Positions 53,656 to 61,802 of a stretch of DNA of 64,000 nt are shown here, piece after piece (positions within the stretch are counted from its first letter, which is position 1; every line of letters starts with the position of its first letter). The notes beneath the pieces are model-generated. The model did no database searches. It had not been told where the DNA came from and saw nothing but the letters and a program-made list of their open reading frames with translations. The position numbers and the translations under genes were made by a program. The stretch covers positions 4,960,001 through 5,024,000 of the forward strand of contig OZ245942.1 in assembly GCA_965230065.1 (NCBI GenBank), written 5' to 3'. This stretch comes from G965230065 sp965230065 (lineage in GTDB: Bacteria > Bacteroidota > Bacteroidia > Cytophagales > Cyclobacteriaceae).

Positions 53656-54942
53656 TTAAGAGCGTATTTTCTTTGAGATTTCGTTGACCCAGTAATTCTT
53701 TAGACTCTCCTTAAATTGTGACCAGTTTATTTCATTTAATATAGGATGTCGTAATACTTCAGTAATACTTGATTGAGAACCTTCATGTAATTGTATAACA
53801 AGTTCATTACCAGTGAGAAATGCATGGATAGTGGTATTAGGATTTAGACTCTGATGGATGCTGTTATAAGGATGGTATTTATTTTTATATTCTTGACCAC
53901 TAGGCAAAATTCCACCCGATTGAGCATAACTCCATTCTTCACCTAGCTCTATGCCTATTTCTTCCAAAGTGATTCCTATCTGATTATCTACTTTATACAA
54001 TAAATTTCTTGTTAATTTCTTCTCTTTGTAGTCTTGACTTTCTTGAATGGACTTAATTTTGTGAATTTGATTGTTTCTGTTTGTCATAACTTCTTCTTGA
54101 GCATTTATCAAAATATGTAATTGTTTAATGAAGCTATCAACTGTTTGCCATCGTTTATCAATTAATTGATTGAACCCAATGTCAAAGATGTTGTTTAAAA
54201 TGCTTAATTGATACTCAGGAAATTGTTTCAACTTTTCTTTCGCAGAATCGCGCTGATGTGGTTTTCTATTATGTTCATCAATAACCAATTTTGGAATTTC
54301 CTCAGTTAAAATGTAAAAAAAAAGTCCAACTAAACAACATGTGTCAGTCCGATAATCTCTTTTTCCTACTTCTCCAATTTTTTGTTCTGGGAGAATTAGA
54401 AACCTATTTCCAAGTTGTTGGCCGTCAGGAGTTAAGTTATCATCATCTGTATCATTAAAATTGAATGATATTCCAAAGTCAATAACATAAGGCATCAATA
54501 TTTCAGAATTAATAACAATGTTGTCAGGTTTAATATCTCTGTGTACTATTCCTTTTTTATGGCAAAAAGTGATAACCTCGCCAATCTTTATTATTAAATT
54601 TATTTTCTGGTTTAATGAAAGAGCAGAAAAATTCAATTTAGATAGTGTAACACCATCAATAAATTCAGTTGCAATGAAAAGTTTATAATTTTTATCCTTC
54701 CAGAATTCAGTATTTGAATCTATAAGTTTAGGAATGTTTGAGTGCGATATTGTACTGAGAATAGCTGCTTCTCTATACATTCGTGCTCTTCTTTCTTCGT
54801 CATTTTGTTTATTTAGAATTTTTACGGCTGAAAAGATTGTTTGGTCATTTTTACTAATTGCCTTCAAAGTCGTTCCCTGTCCTCCACCAGGAAGGTCACC
54901 TATTTTATTCCATGAATCTTTGTAGCTTCTTGCATTGCTCAT
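53656..54942 (-). CDS. Eukaryote-like Ser/Thr protein kinase
   Basis: A 428-residue soluble protein kinase. The kinase core has the glycine loop PGGGQGT, the beta-3 lysine Lys41 (AVKIL), the helix-C Glu58, the catalytic loop HRDIKPDN (Asp136) and the metal-binding DFG at 155-157 (VIDFGIS), so it should be active. Residues about 290-428 form an extra C-terminal region with no family I recognise (ITLEEIGIELGEEWSYAQSG). There is no membrane span. The gene is strikingly A+T-rich next to its neighbours and is bordered by palindromes on one side and a tandem array on the other, suggesting recent transfer. Stand-alone kinases like this occur in anti-phage and toxin-like modules, but no partner is visible. 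Confidence 0.85.
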   Translation of the reverse strand: MSNARSYKDSWNKIGDLPGGGQGTTLKAISKNDQTIFSAVKILNKQNDEERRARMYREAAILSTISHSNIPKLIDSNTEFWKDKNYKLFIATEFIDGVTLSKLNFSALSLNQKINLIIKIGEVITFCHKKGIVHRDIKPDNIVINSEILMPYVIDFGISFNFNDTDDDNLTPDGQQLGNRFLILPEQKIGEVGKRDYRTDTCCLVGLFFYILTEEIPKLVIDEHNRKPHQRDSAKEKLKQFPEYQLSILNNIFDIGFNQLIDKRWQTVDSFIKQLHILINAQEEVMTNRNNQIHKIKSIQESQDYKEKKLTRNLLYKVDNQIGITLEEIGIELGEEWSYAQSGGILPSGQEYKNKYHPYNSIHQSLNPNTTIHAFLTGNELVIQLHEGSQSSITEVLRHPILNEINWSQFKESLKNYWVNEISKKIRS

Positions 54943-55174
54943 ACTTCATTTTTTTTCTTAAAAATCGAATACCTACAAATCAGTTTCTTTTGTATATGGC
55001 ATTCTAATCAACAATTCATAAAAGTAAATATAAGAAAGTACACTTACTTCTAGGTTTATTAACTCAGAGGAAAAAATCATTTCTGAAAATTATATTCTTC
55101 TCTTCAGGCAAAGCATTAGCCTTCTAAAATATCCCTCCCCGTACCCTTTACCTCATAAAAAAACACCAAAAATT
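54943..55174. other. Gene-free upstream region of kinase
   Basis: An A+T-rich stretch between the kinase start and the tandem array. It should contain the kinase promoter, but I see no motif strong enough to mark, and no coding sense. Confidence 0.4.
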
Positions 55175-55426
55175 GAGTGCCCGGGCAGCGGCAGAGGTAT
55201 TTCGGCATAAATATATGAGTGCCGGGCTACTAAAAATCGTATTTTGGTACTCGAATATGAGTGCCGGAGGGGCGGCATGTATGTTTGGGGTATGTTATTC
55301 GAGTGCCGTGCAGGCGGCACGTATGTTTGGTGTAAGTTATATGCGTGCCGTTCGTCCGGCACGTATGTTTTGGGTAAGGAATACGAGTGCCGTTTACCTG
55401 GCACTTTTATATTACCATAAATTAAT
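55175..55426. repeat. Tandem array of six 42-bp hairpin units
   Basis: Six units of exactly 42 bases start at 55175, 55217, 55259, 55301, 55343 and 55385. Most begin GAGTGCCG, continue with a variable 6-base loop, then CGGCAC and a shared tail like GTATGTTTGGGGTAAG. Units 3-6 form the clearest hairpins (GTGCCG/CGGCAC or close variants); unit 2 has lost its stem, unit 1 keeps TGCC/GGCA, and unit 6 diverges after the stem. Because 42 is a multiple of three, long frames stay open through the array on both strands, with a 14-residue repeat RHxYxxxxTYVPxx on the minus strand, but I judge these to be non-coding. Confidence 0.75.
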
Positions 55427-55566
55427 GGTTTATTTATATGTAAATAGCTGCTTTTTCCTATTTTCCTCATAAGTTACTTGTGCATTGTATCTGCTGATTA
55501 GGCTTAGCATATCGGTTATTCTACCCGTATCATTGTTCTCTTTTTTTAGAATAACTGATATTTTTT
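55427..55566. other. Gene-free region upstream of helical protein gene
   Basis: A+T-rich sequence after the array, presumably holding the promoter of the gene at 55567. No distinct element was recognised. Confidence 0.35.
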
Positions 55567-56217
55567 ATGAAAACTAAATCCCAGGCCATCTACCAACAAC
55601 TGGCCGAATCACGCATCGCTATTGAAAACACCTTGTCTAATATCGAAATCGGAAAAATGCTGGCGCAGGTGGGCTACAACAAAAAGAAAATGCTGGAAGG
55701 CAAAGGTTTGTACGAGACTACCTTGCAGGTACAGGAGGCTTATGAAGATAAATACGGCCAACAGTACGGCGCCACAAAAAGCTTTAACCAGGACCTTGCC
55801 CTGGCAAAAGCCTTGTACAGCCGCCACCGCAAACTGGCCAAGATTGCTTACGAAGACAACATTGAAAAGCAAAAAGTATTGAAATTGCACCGCCCTGTTT
55901 CAGTAAGGATAGAGAAATGGTTGCTGGATGCGCACACCTTTTACAAAGTCTTGTCCAGAGACACCAGCGTTGTGCAACAATACGGTGTTTTTACCGAAGA
56001 ACTGGCCCAGGCGCAAGCCATGATAGAAGCCTTGCAGGAAGCCCGCAACTGGCAGATTTCCAAAAAAGGAGAAGCACAACACGCCACCCGTCAGCGCAAC
56101 GCCTCCCTGGATGCCCTCAACGTATGGATGAAAGACTTCCGCCAGGCCGCCCGCTACGCCCTCCGCGAAGACGAAGAACTGCTGGAAGTATTGGGTATGT
56201 TTGTTCCTTCGGCGTAG
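55567..56217 (+). CDS. All-helical hypothetical protein
   Basis: A 216-residue cytosolic protein I do not recognise by name. The sequence is almost wholly helix-forming, with long amphipathic stretches rich in Ala, Gln, Glu and Lys (IAIENTLSNIEIGKMLAQVG; ELAQAQAMIEALQEARNW), suggesting a bundle of about six helices. There is no signal peptide or metal-binding motif. It is followed by a 16-bp inverted repeat and the transposase relic. Codon use and G+C content look like those of the host, in contrast with the kinase. Confidence 0.68.
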   Translation: MKTKSQAIYQQLAESRIAIENTLSNIEIGKMLAQVGYNKKKMLEGKGLYETTLQVQEAYEDKYGQQYGATKSFNQDLALAKALYSRHRKLAKIAYEDNIEKQKVLKLHRPVSVRIEKWLLDAHTFYKVLSRDTSVVQQYGVFTEELAQAQAMIEALQEARNWQISKKGEAQHATRQRNASLDALNVWMKDFRQAARYALREDEELLEVLGMFVPSA

Positions 56218-56242
56218 GCTTGAAGTTATATACTTCTGAAAC

Positions 56243-56301
56243 CTTTGAGGATTCGGCATTATTGATGCAGAAATAGCTATTGTACTGCCGAATCCTCAAA
56301 G
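56243..56301. terminator. 16-bp inverted repeat after helical protein gene
   Basis: Perfect arms CTTTGAGGATTCGGCA and TGCCGAATCCTCAAAG, 27 bases apart, 25 bases after the stop codon and 48 bases before the transposase relic. It may be a terminator or a REP-like end sequence. Confidence 0.55.
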
Positions 56302-56348
56302 TCTTTTAGCGGTAATATATTTAAATATTTTCCAATAAATAACAAAAA

Positions 56349-56693
56349 ATGCCCGACCCACGCCTTCCCCTGGAACCCGGCAAAGCCTACCACATCTGGA
56401 CCCAAGCCAATGGCAGGGATAATTTGTTTCGCTCCCAGGAAAACTATCGGTACTTTCTGGAAAAATACAGCAAGTACGCCCACCCGGTGGTAGAAACGTT
56501 TGCGTATCATGGGTTTGTAAAACATCCCGAAGACTGGCCACACGCTAGCTGGCATGCTTATGTGGGGGGTAAAGGTACCAAAATCAATAGAGCGGAGGTC
56601 ATCAATTGGTTTGGGGGCATGGAAGCTTTTCTGGATTTACATGGTGCGCTGGAGCAGGCAAATGGGCTTGCCTTGGAGGAAGATGCTTTGTAA
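56349..56693 (+). pseudogene. Internally deleted REP-associated tyrosine transposase (RAYT)
   Basis: A 114-codon frame that joins two ends of a RAYT/IS200-like Y1 transposase. Residues 1-53 match the N terminus (GKAYHIWTQANGRDNLFRSQ, then ENYRYFLEKYSKY and VVETFAY). Residues 54-114 match the C terminus (HGFVKHPEDWPHASWHAYVG then INWFGGMEAFLDLH). Between Tyr53 and His54 about 100 or more residues are missing, including the HxH metal motif that follows FAYCLMPN in intact members and the catalytic tyrosine. The deletion is in frame, but the product cannot be an active nuclease. Full-length members are roughly twice this size. Confidence 0.75.
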
Positions 56694-56763
56694 GCCACTC
56701 TCAGTTCCACTTTTGTTTCATAGAGAATATCTGTTAAATTAGGGCAGTTTAAAAAATACTGCC

Positions 56764-57951
56764 ATGCATTTACTACATACTTCCACCCATCTGATTTTAT
56801 CATCGCTTATCATCATAATATGCCTTTTCCCTGCTTTTGGGCAAAATGAAGCACCGCAGCTTTGTGTGGGGCATTACCAAACTGAGGCAGAAGCTCAGGA
56901 GCAGTTACAACAATTTGCTTCCACCTGGCACGATCAGGCTTCCTGGGAAGACAGGGCGCAACTGATACGGGAAAATATTCTTGCCGGATTGGAGTTGGAT
57001 CCACTTCCTTCTAAAACTGCCCTTAATCCGATGGTTCATAGCAAGAAAGTGATGGATGGGTACACCGTGGAAAACGTAGCTTTTGAAAGCATGCCTGGCT
57101 TATGGGTTACTGGTAATTTGTACCGCCCGCTGGAAAGTAAGGGCAAAGTACCGGGAATTGTTAGTCCGCATGGGCATTGGTCTGACCCGGAAGATCACGG
57201 GCGTTTCCGGGAAGATATGCAAAAGCGTTGTGCAGCCTTTGCCCGCATGGGCGCGGTCGTATTTGCTTACGATATGATTGGGTACGGAGAAGCCGACCAA
57301 TGTGAACACAAAATTCCCAAAGCTGCCAAAATACAAACATGGAACAGTATTCGGGCTGTTGACTTTCTGCTTACCTTGGAAGATATAAACCCAGACCGCA
57401 TAGCCGTTACCGGAGCTTCGGGAGGGGGTACACAAACCTTTGTGCTGGCTGCCATTGATGAGCGGGTTGCAGTTTCTGCTCCGGTGGTGATGGTTTCGGC
57501 GCATTTCTTTGGCGGTTGCGTTTGCGAAAGTGGTATGCCCATCCACATAGGTTCGCAAATAAAAACCAATAATGTGGAAATTGCTGCCCTTGCAGCACCC
57601 CGTCCCATGATTCTGGTATCTGATGGAGGGGATTGGACCAAAAATGTGCCGGATGTTGAATTCCCTTATATTCAGAAAGTGTATGCCCTGTACAATGCCA
57701 CTGACGATGTAACCTATGCCCACCTTCCCGATGAAGGGCACGACTATGGCTTTTCCAAAAGAAAGCCTGTTTACCAGTTTTTTGCCGATCACCTGGGCCT
57801 TGATATTAACCAGGTTGTGAATGATAGCGGAGAAATTGATGAAGGCTTCATCACCATTGTGCCCTATGCAGATTTAAAAGCCTTTGATGCAGATCATCCC
57901 CGTCCGGGCAATGCTGTGATGGGCAATGAAGCAGTGGAGGCATTGTTTTAG
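56764..57951 (+). CDS. Secreted alpha/beta hydrolase, acetyl-xylan-esterase-like
   Basis: A 395-residue exported esterase. A signal peptide covers residues 9-27 (ending AFGQ). The nucleophile is Ser219 in VTGASGGGTQT, the His is in EGHDYGF near residue 325, and VISP-like HGHWSDPEDHG forms the oxyanion region. The pattern suits carbohydrate esterases of the CE7/CE15-like or acetyl-xylan-esterase group. It could deacetylate or de-esterify plant or algal polysaccharide in the periplasm. It stands alone and downstream of the RAYT relic. Confidence 0.8.
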   Translation: MHLLHTSTHLILSSLIIIICLFPAFGQNEAPQLCVGHYQTEAEAQEQLQQFASTWHDQASWEDRAQLIRENILAGLELDPLPSKTALNPMVHSKKVMDGYTVENVAFESMPGLWVTGNLYRPLESKGKVPGIVSPHGHWSDPEDHGRFREDMQKRCAAFARMGAVVFAYDMIGYGEADQCEHKIPKAAKIQTWNSIRAVDFLLTLEDINPDRIAVTGASGGGTQTFVLAAIDERVAVSAPVVMVSAHFFGGCVCESGMPIHIGSQIKTNNVEIAALAAPRPMILVSDGGDWTKNVPDVEFPYIQKVYALYNATDDVTYAHLPDEGHDYGFSKRKPVYQFFADHLGLDINQVVNDSGEIDEGFITIVPYADLKAFDADHPRPGNAVMGNEAVEALF

Positions 57952-58043
57952 AAATAATTTAATGACAACAAGAAAGAATTGTTAATATTGCCCTTCCTGG
58001 CTGGTTACAGCTCTTTTTTTCAACCTATTGCTTAATAATTTTT

Positions 58044-59012
58044 ATGCAAACATTCAGGACAGAAATATTCATTGATAAGAACCCGGATAAGTTACATTAC
58101 AATGCCAAAACACTTTTGATTGGCTCCGGGTTTTCTAACAACATGGCCGGGAATTTGACCAGGTACAATTTTAATATCAATAGCAATCCGTATGGCAAGA
58201 TTTACAATCCTTTATCGATTTTTAAATTGCTTGATATAAGTATTCAAAATAAAGGAATAAATGAAGCTTACATAACGGAAAGCGAAGGGCAATGGAACCA
58301 TTTTGATTTTCATTTTAAGAAAGGAGCAGAAACCAGGGAAAAACTTGTGCTAAACCTGAAATCAACGGTAGAGGATACGCATAATTACCTCAAAGAAACA
58401 GATTTCTTAATCATTACTTTTGGTTCTGCTTTTGCATATCGGAACAATGAAACGAAGCAAGTAGTGGCTAATTGCCACAAAAACCCCAAAAACAAGTTTG
58501 ACAAGGAACTGCTTGAGCCAAAAGACATTGTGGAAGGGTTTAGAAAAATATACCATAGCCTAAATAAAATAGGTAATATCATTTTGGTGGTAAGCCCGGT
58601 GATGCATACAGGCGACTCTATTACCCTGAACGAAGTAAGTAAGTCCGTTTTGCGCCTCGCTTGCCACATGATTATGAATGAGTTTCCTTATGTCAAATAC
58701 TTTCCTGCCTACGAATTTCTCAGAAGCGATCTGAGGGATTACAGGTTTTACAAAAAAGACCTCATTCATCTGAATGAACAAGCCATGGATTACATTTTTG
58801 GTAAGTTTGTAGAAGCCTATATGGATGAAGAAACCAACAAAGCAGTTTTTGAAACAGAAAAAATATTGAATTTACTGGATCAGTCCCCATATAACCCGCA
58901 AAGTGAATCTTACCAGCAAAAGCTGAGGGAAGCCCTTCAGAAATTAGAAGAAATAAATGGAAATATGAACATGCAACGGCTTATTGATGAGTTGCAGAAT
59001 AGGCTTGTTTAA
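58044..59012 (+). CDS. GSCFA domain protein
   Basis: A 322-residue cytosolic protein of the GSCFA family, a GDSL/SGNH-hydrolase-like group of unknown reaction. The naming motif is seen as G27-S28-G29-F30 (LLIGSGFSNNMAGNL), with Gly where the family Cys usually stands. Later family segments include FLIITFGSAFAYRNNE, ILVVSPVMHTGD, and DLIHLNEQAMDYIFGKF, which contain the likely catalytic His and Asp. The C-terminal about 60 residues are helical. The gene converges with purQ. Confidence 0.85.
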   Translation: MQTFRTEIFIDKNPDKLHYNAKTLLIGSGFSNNMAGNLTRYNFNINSNPYGKIYNPLSIFKLLDISIQNKGINEAYITESEGQWNHFDFHFKKGAETREKLVLNLKSTVEDTHNYLKETDFLIITFGSAFAYRNNETKQVVANCHKNPKNKFDKELLEPKDIVEGFRKIYHSLNKIGNIILVVSPVMHTGDSITLNEVSKSVLRLACHMIMNEFPYVKYFPAYEFLRSDLRDYRFYKKDLIHLNEQAMDYIFGKFVEAYMDEETNKAVFETEKILNLLDQSPYNPQSESYQQKLREALQKLEEINGNMNMQRLIDELQNRLV

Positions 59013-59030
59013 ATTCTTGATCCTTTATAA

Positions 59031-59075
59031 AACTTTGTCAAAGCTGTTTTTTCACAGATTAGGTTTGACAAAGTT
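59031..59075. terminator. Inverted repeat between convergent GSCFA and purQ genes
   Basis: Arms AACTTTGTCAAA and TTTGACAAAGTT, 21 bases apart. It shares its core word with the repeat at 16383-16446 and also lies between converging genes, so a two-way terminator role is likely. Confidence 0.55.
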
Positions 59076-59093
59076 CAGCCTGGTACTATGGTA

Positions 59094-59789
59094 CTAAGCC
59101 GGAATAGAAGCCTTCAGCAGTGATTCCAGAATGGCCCTCCCATCCGTATTACCCAGGGCTTCATCCGCGGCCCTTTCGGGGTGGGGCATCAAACCGAGTA
59201 CATTCTTGTCTTTGTTGCATACGCCCGCTATGCTGTTGACAGAGCCATTGAAGTTACTGTCTTCAGTGACCCCCCCGTTTTCATCACAATATTTGAAAAT
59301 AATCTGGTCGTTTTCCTCCAGCAAATCCAGGGTTTCCTGAGGGGCATAATACCTTCCCTCGGCATGGGCTACCGGTATTTTGTAGGCTTTATCGTGATCC
59401 AGGGAGGCGGTTATGAGGGCAGATTTAGAAATGGGTTTGATATAGGCATTTTTGCACACAAACTTCTGGCTGGTATTATGCAACAAAGCCCCGGGCAGTA
59501 AACCCGCTTCGGCAAGAATTTGGAATCCATTACAAATTCCCAATACATAGCCACCATTTTGGGCATGGTCAATCACGGCATTCATAATGGGGGAAAAACG
59601 TGCAATAGCGCCCGAACGCAGATAATCACCATAAGAGAACCCACCGGGTACCACGATAAAATCACATCCCTGGAGATCGGTTTCTTTATGCCACAATTTA
59701 ACCGTTTCCTGTCCGAGGATATCTTTCAATACATAGAAAATATCATCATCGCAGTTGGAACCGGGAAATACAATAACGCCGAATTTCAT
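59094..59789 (-). CDS. purQ: Phosphoribosylformylglycinamidine synthase, glutaminase subunit
   Basis: Supplies ammonia from glutamine for the fourth step of purine synthesis. The 231-residue class I amidotransferase has the nucleophile in LGICNGFQILAEAG and the His/Glu dyad in MPHPERAADE. The opening FGVIVFPGSNCDDD is typical of PurQ. It occurs as a separate subunit, so a separate PurL and PurS or a large PurL must be encoded elsewhere. Length is normal. Confidence 0.96.
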   Translation of the reverse strand: MKFGVIVFPGSNCDDDIFYVLKDILGQETVKLWHKETDLQGCDFIVVPGGFSYGDYLRSGAIARFSPIMNAVIDHAQNGGYVLGICNGFQILAEAGLLPGALLHNTSQKFVCKNAYIKPISKSALITASLDHDKAYKIPVAHAEGRYYAPQETLDLLEENDQIIFKYCDENGGVTEDSNFNGSVNSIAGVCNKDKNVLGLMPHPERAADEALGNTDGRAILESLLKASIPA

Positions 59790-59856
59790 AAATTATAGGA
59801 TTGGTGTTGTACATCAGCGAAATTATGGTTTCGCCGAACGGCTTACAACTTTTTCA

Positions 59857-59889
59857 TAAAAAAAAGCAGTATCCCGGAGGAGTACTGCT
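59857..59889 (-). terminator. Intrinsic terminator of thioredoxin-family gene
   Basis: On the minus strand AGCAGTA (59889-59883) pairs with TACTGCT (59871-59865) and is followed by a run of seven T. It lies 37 bases after the stop of the gene at 59927. Confidence 0.78.
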
Positions 59890-59926
59890 CAGTTTTGAAA
59901 ACACTTTATCAAAGCAAGGAGCGATG

Positions 59927-60544
59927 TTAAGCATCCTGCCATTTAATGGTGCATCCAATGGCTTTTGTACTGGTAGTGGGCACTGCCCGGCCTGTGAGTA
60001 TGGCATCTACAGCTTTTCTTACATATTTTTCGTTAGCAGCATCCGGATCTTTCCAGTTGTTATCAATAGCACCGATGTAAACTACCTTGTATTTATCTTT
60101 GCCTTCTTTTTTCAAGACATAAACGTGGGGAGTGCGTGTGGCACCATAAGCACGGGTGATTTCCTGGGTTTCATCTAAAGCATAAGGAAAGGTAAACCCT
60201 TTATTTTTAGCCCTGGTTTTCATTTCGGCAAAAGAATCGCCGGGAGATTTTCCTACATCATTCGGATTGATGGCAATTACGGGAAATCCTTTAGACGCAT
60301 AATCATTATGCAGGGCAATGATACGTTCTTCGTACATTTTAGCGTATGGACATGTATTACAAGTAAAAATCACCATGAAACCTTTAGCATCCTGATAGCC
60401 AGATAGTGATACAGAGCTTCCATCTACACTTTTGAGGTCAAAATCCCTTGCATAATCGCCCACCTTATAACCCGGATCGGCAGTGGAGGCACTCATAAGT
60501 AAAATGATGGATAGGCCTGATAATAAATTCATCATCCTTTTCAT
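59927..60544 (-). CDS. Exported thioredoxin-like protein, AhpC/redoxin type
   Basis: A 205-residue protein with a short signal peptide (residues 5-22) that places it in the periplasm. The redox motif is C62-N-T-C65 (IFTCNTCPYAKMYE), and the cis-Pro segment is GATRTPHVYVL. The fold is the thioredoxin-like AhpC/redoxin family often annotated as peroxiredoxin-like. It probably acts in periplasmic disulfide or peroxide metabolism. It starts 12 bases after another thioredoxin-like gene and has its own terminator downstream, so the two form an operon. Confidence 0.85.
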   Translation of the reverse strand: MKRMMNLLSGLSIILLMSASTADPGYKVGDYARDFDLKSVDGSSVSLSGYQDAKGFMVIFTCNTCPYAKMYEERIIALHNDYASKGFPVIAINPNDVGKSPGDSFAEMKTRAKNKGFTFPYALDETQEITRAYGATRTPHVYVLKKEGKDKYKVVYIGAIDNNWKDPDAANEKYVRKAVDAILTGRAVPTTSTKAIGCTIKWQDA

Positions 60545-60556
60545 AATGTTAGGTGT

Positions 60557-61039
60557 TTAGTTGACAAACTTTTCTATGACTGAAAATAATTCTTTTTCTT
60601 CAAACTTCTTTTCAAAAAATTCCTGCTTTCCAGAGTTGGTATCTATAATCAATGTAGCTGGAATAGCACCAGTCCACTGGGGAGAAATTTTATCAATCCA
60701 TTTATTATGATCGGTTTCATCAAGAAAAACCACCTTAGATTGTATATCTTTTTTGTTTTTATAAGTTTCGGCTTTATCCGCTGAAAAATCTAAGCTTACC
60801 AAAACAACTTCCACATTATTTTGTTGGTAGGATTGCTGTAATTTTTCAAAATACGGCAATTCTTCAATGCATGGTTTGCACCACGTAGCCCAAAAATTGA
60901 TTACCTTGATAGCAGCTCCTTCGTTCGTATGAATCATTTGGTTAAGCTCATCAAACTTAATAGATTTCACAGATTGTGCTGATACCCAGTGCGGTACATG
61001 CATAAATAAAAAAATGGTAAAACTTAAAATTAATTTCAT
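60557..61039 (-). CDS. Periplasmic TlpA/ResA-like thioredoxin
   Basis: A 160-residue exported thioredoxin-fold protein. The signal peptide ends near WVSAQ. The active site is C54-K-P-C57 in INFWATWCKPCIEELPYFEK, typical of TlpA/ResA reductants for cytochrome c maturation or other exported proteins. The cis-Pro region is GAIPATLIID. It is the first gene of a two-gene operon with the redoxin-like protein. Confidence 0.9.
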   Translation of the reverse strand: MKLILSFTIFLFMHVPHWVSAQSVKSIKFDELNQMIHTNEGAAIKVINFWATWCKPCIEELPYFEKLQQSYQQNNVEVVLVSLDFSADKAETYKNKKDIQSKVVFLDETDHNKWIDKISPQWTGAIPATLIIDTNSGKQEFFEKKFEEKELFSVIEKFVN

Positions 61040-61158
61040 AGTTGGTCAAAATTATATGTAATCAAACGAAGTCAATTTGAAATGGTTGAGCATTAAAGTA
61101 AACAGAACTTTTTAAACAAAACAACGATTAAAATTTACAGACAGTAAAATTTTATAGT

Positions 61159-61788
61159 ATGGATAATTATTTGCGACTATTTCCTTTGAACCTGGTGGCT
61201 TTTCCCGGTGAGGAGCTTAACCTTCATATATTTGAAGAACGGTATAAGCAGCTGATTAGCGAATGCCTTGAAAAACAAATTCCCTTTGGCATTCCCTCGT
61301 ATGTTCGTACTAAAATTGAATATGGCACAGAGGTAAATATTATTAAATTAGCTAAAAAGTATGATGATGGGCGGATGGATATCAGGACAAAAGCTGAGCG
61401 GGTATTTAAGGTAAAGTCATTTGAAAACACGGTACCTGATAAACTGTATACCGGAGGAACCGTAACTTTTCAGGAAAATATACATGACCCGGATATTTCC
61501 CGGCAGCTTGAGATGGTCGCATTGCTCAAAGAATTGTACAAGACTATCAAAGTAGAACAAGAATTGCCGGTAAGAAACGATGTTATTTCATTTGAAGTGG
61601 CGCATAAAATCGGACTTTCTTTGGAAGAAGAATATGAATTGCTAAAATTGCCGAAGGAAAGCAACAGGCAGGCATTCATTATCAGGCATTTGAAAAAGGC
61701 GATTCCCCTGCTACTTGAAGTGGAGCGGGCCAAACAACTTATTAAAATGAATGGCCACTTTAAGCATTTTGATAAATTAGATTTCTAA
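61159..61788 (+). CDS. Lon N-terminal-domain protein
   Basis: A 209-residue cytosolic protein consisting of the Lon protease substrate-binding (LON) domain alone. The opening LRLFPLNLVAFPGEELNLHIFEERYKQL is the family signature. There is no ATPase or protease domain, so it does not degrade proteins by itself; an adaptor or binding role is assumed. nuoA starts 14 bases after its stop, which suggests co-transcription. Confidence 0.88.
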   Translation: MDNYLRLFPLNLVAFPGEELNLHIFEERYKQLISECLEKQIPFGIPSYVRTKIEYGTEVNIIKLAKKYDDGRMDIRTKAERVFKVKSFENTVPDKLYTGGTVTFQENIHDPDISRQLEMVALLKELYKTIKVEQELPVRNDVISFEVAHKIGLSLEEEYELLKLPKESNRQAFIIRHLKKAIPLLLEVERAKQLIKMNGHFKHFDKLDF

Positions 61789-61802
61789 CAGGAATACAGT
61801 AT

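Noticed and set aside
53656..54942. Kinase as a member of a named anti-phage system
   Set aside because: No partner gene of a known system lies beside it and the C-terminal region is not recognisable, so only a candidate role is stated.
55175..55426. The 42-bp array as a CRISPR
   Set aside because: The constant part is most of the unit and the variable part is only about 6 bases in a hairpin loop, so there are no spacers; no cas genes are nearby.
55153..55470. A repeat protein on the minus strand with 14-residue units RHxYxxxxTYVPxx
   Set aside because: Both strands are open simply because 42 is divisible by three; variation preserves the DNA stem rather than codon positions, and the opposite frame is equally open.
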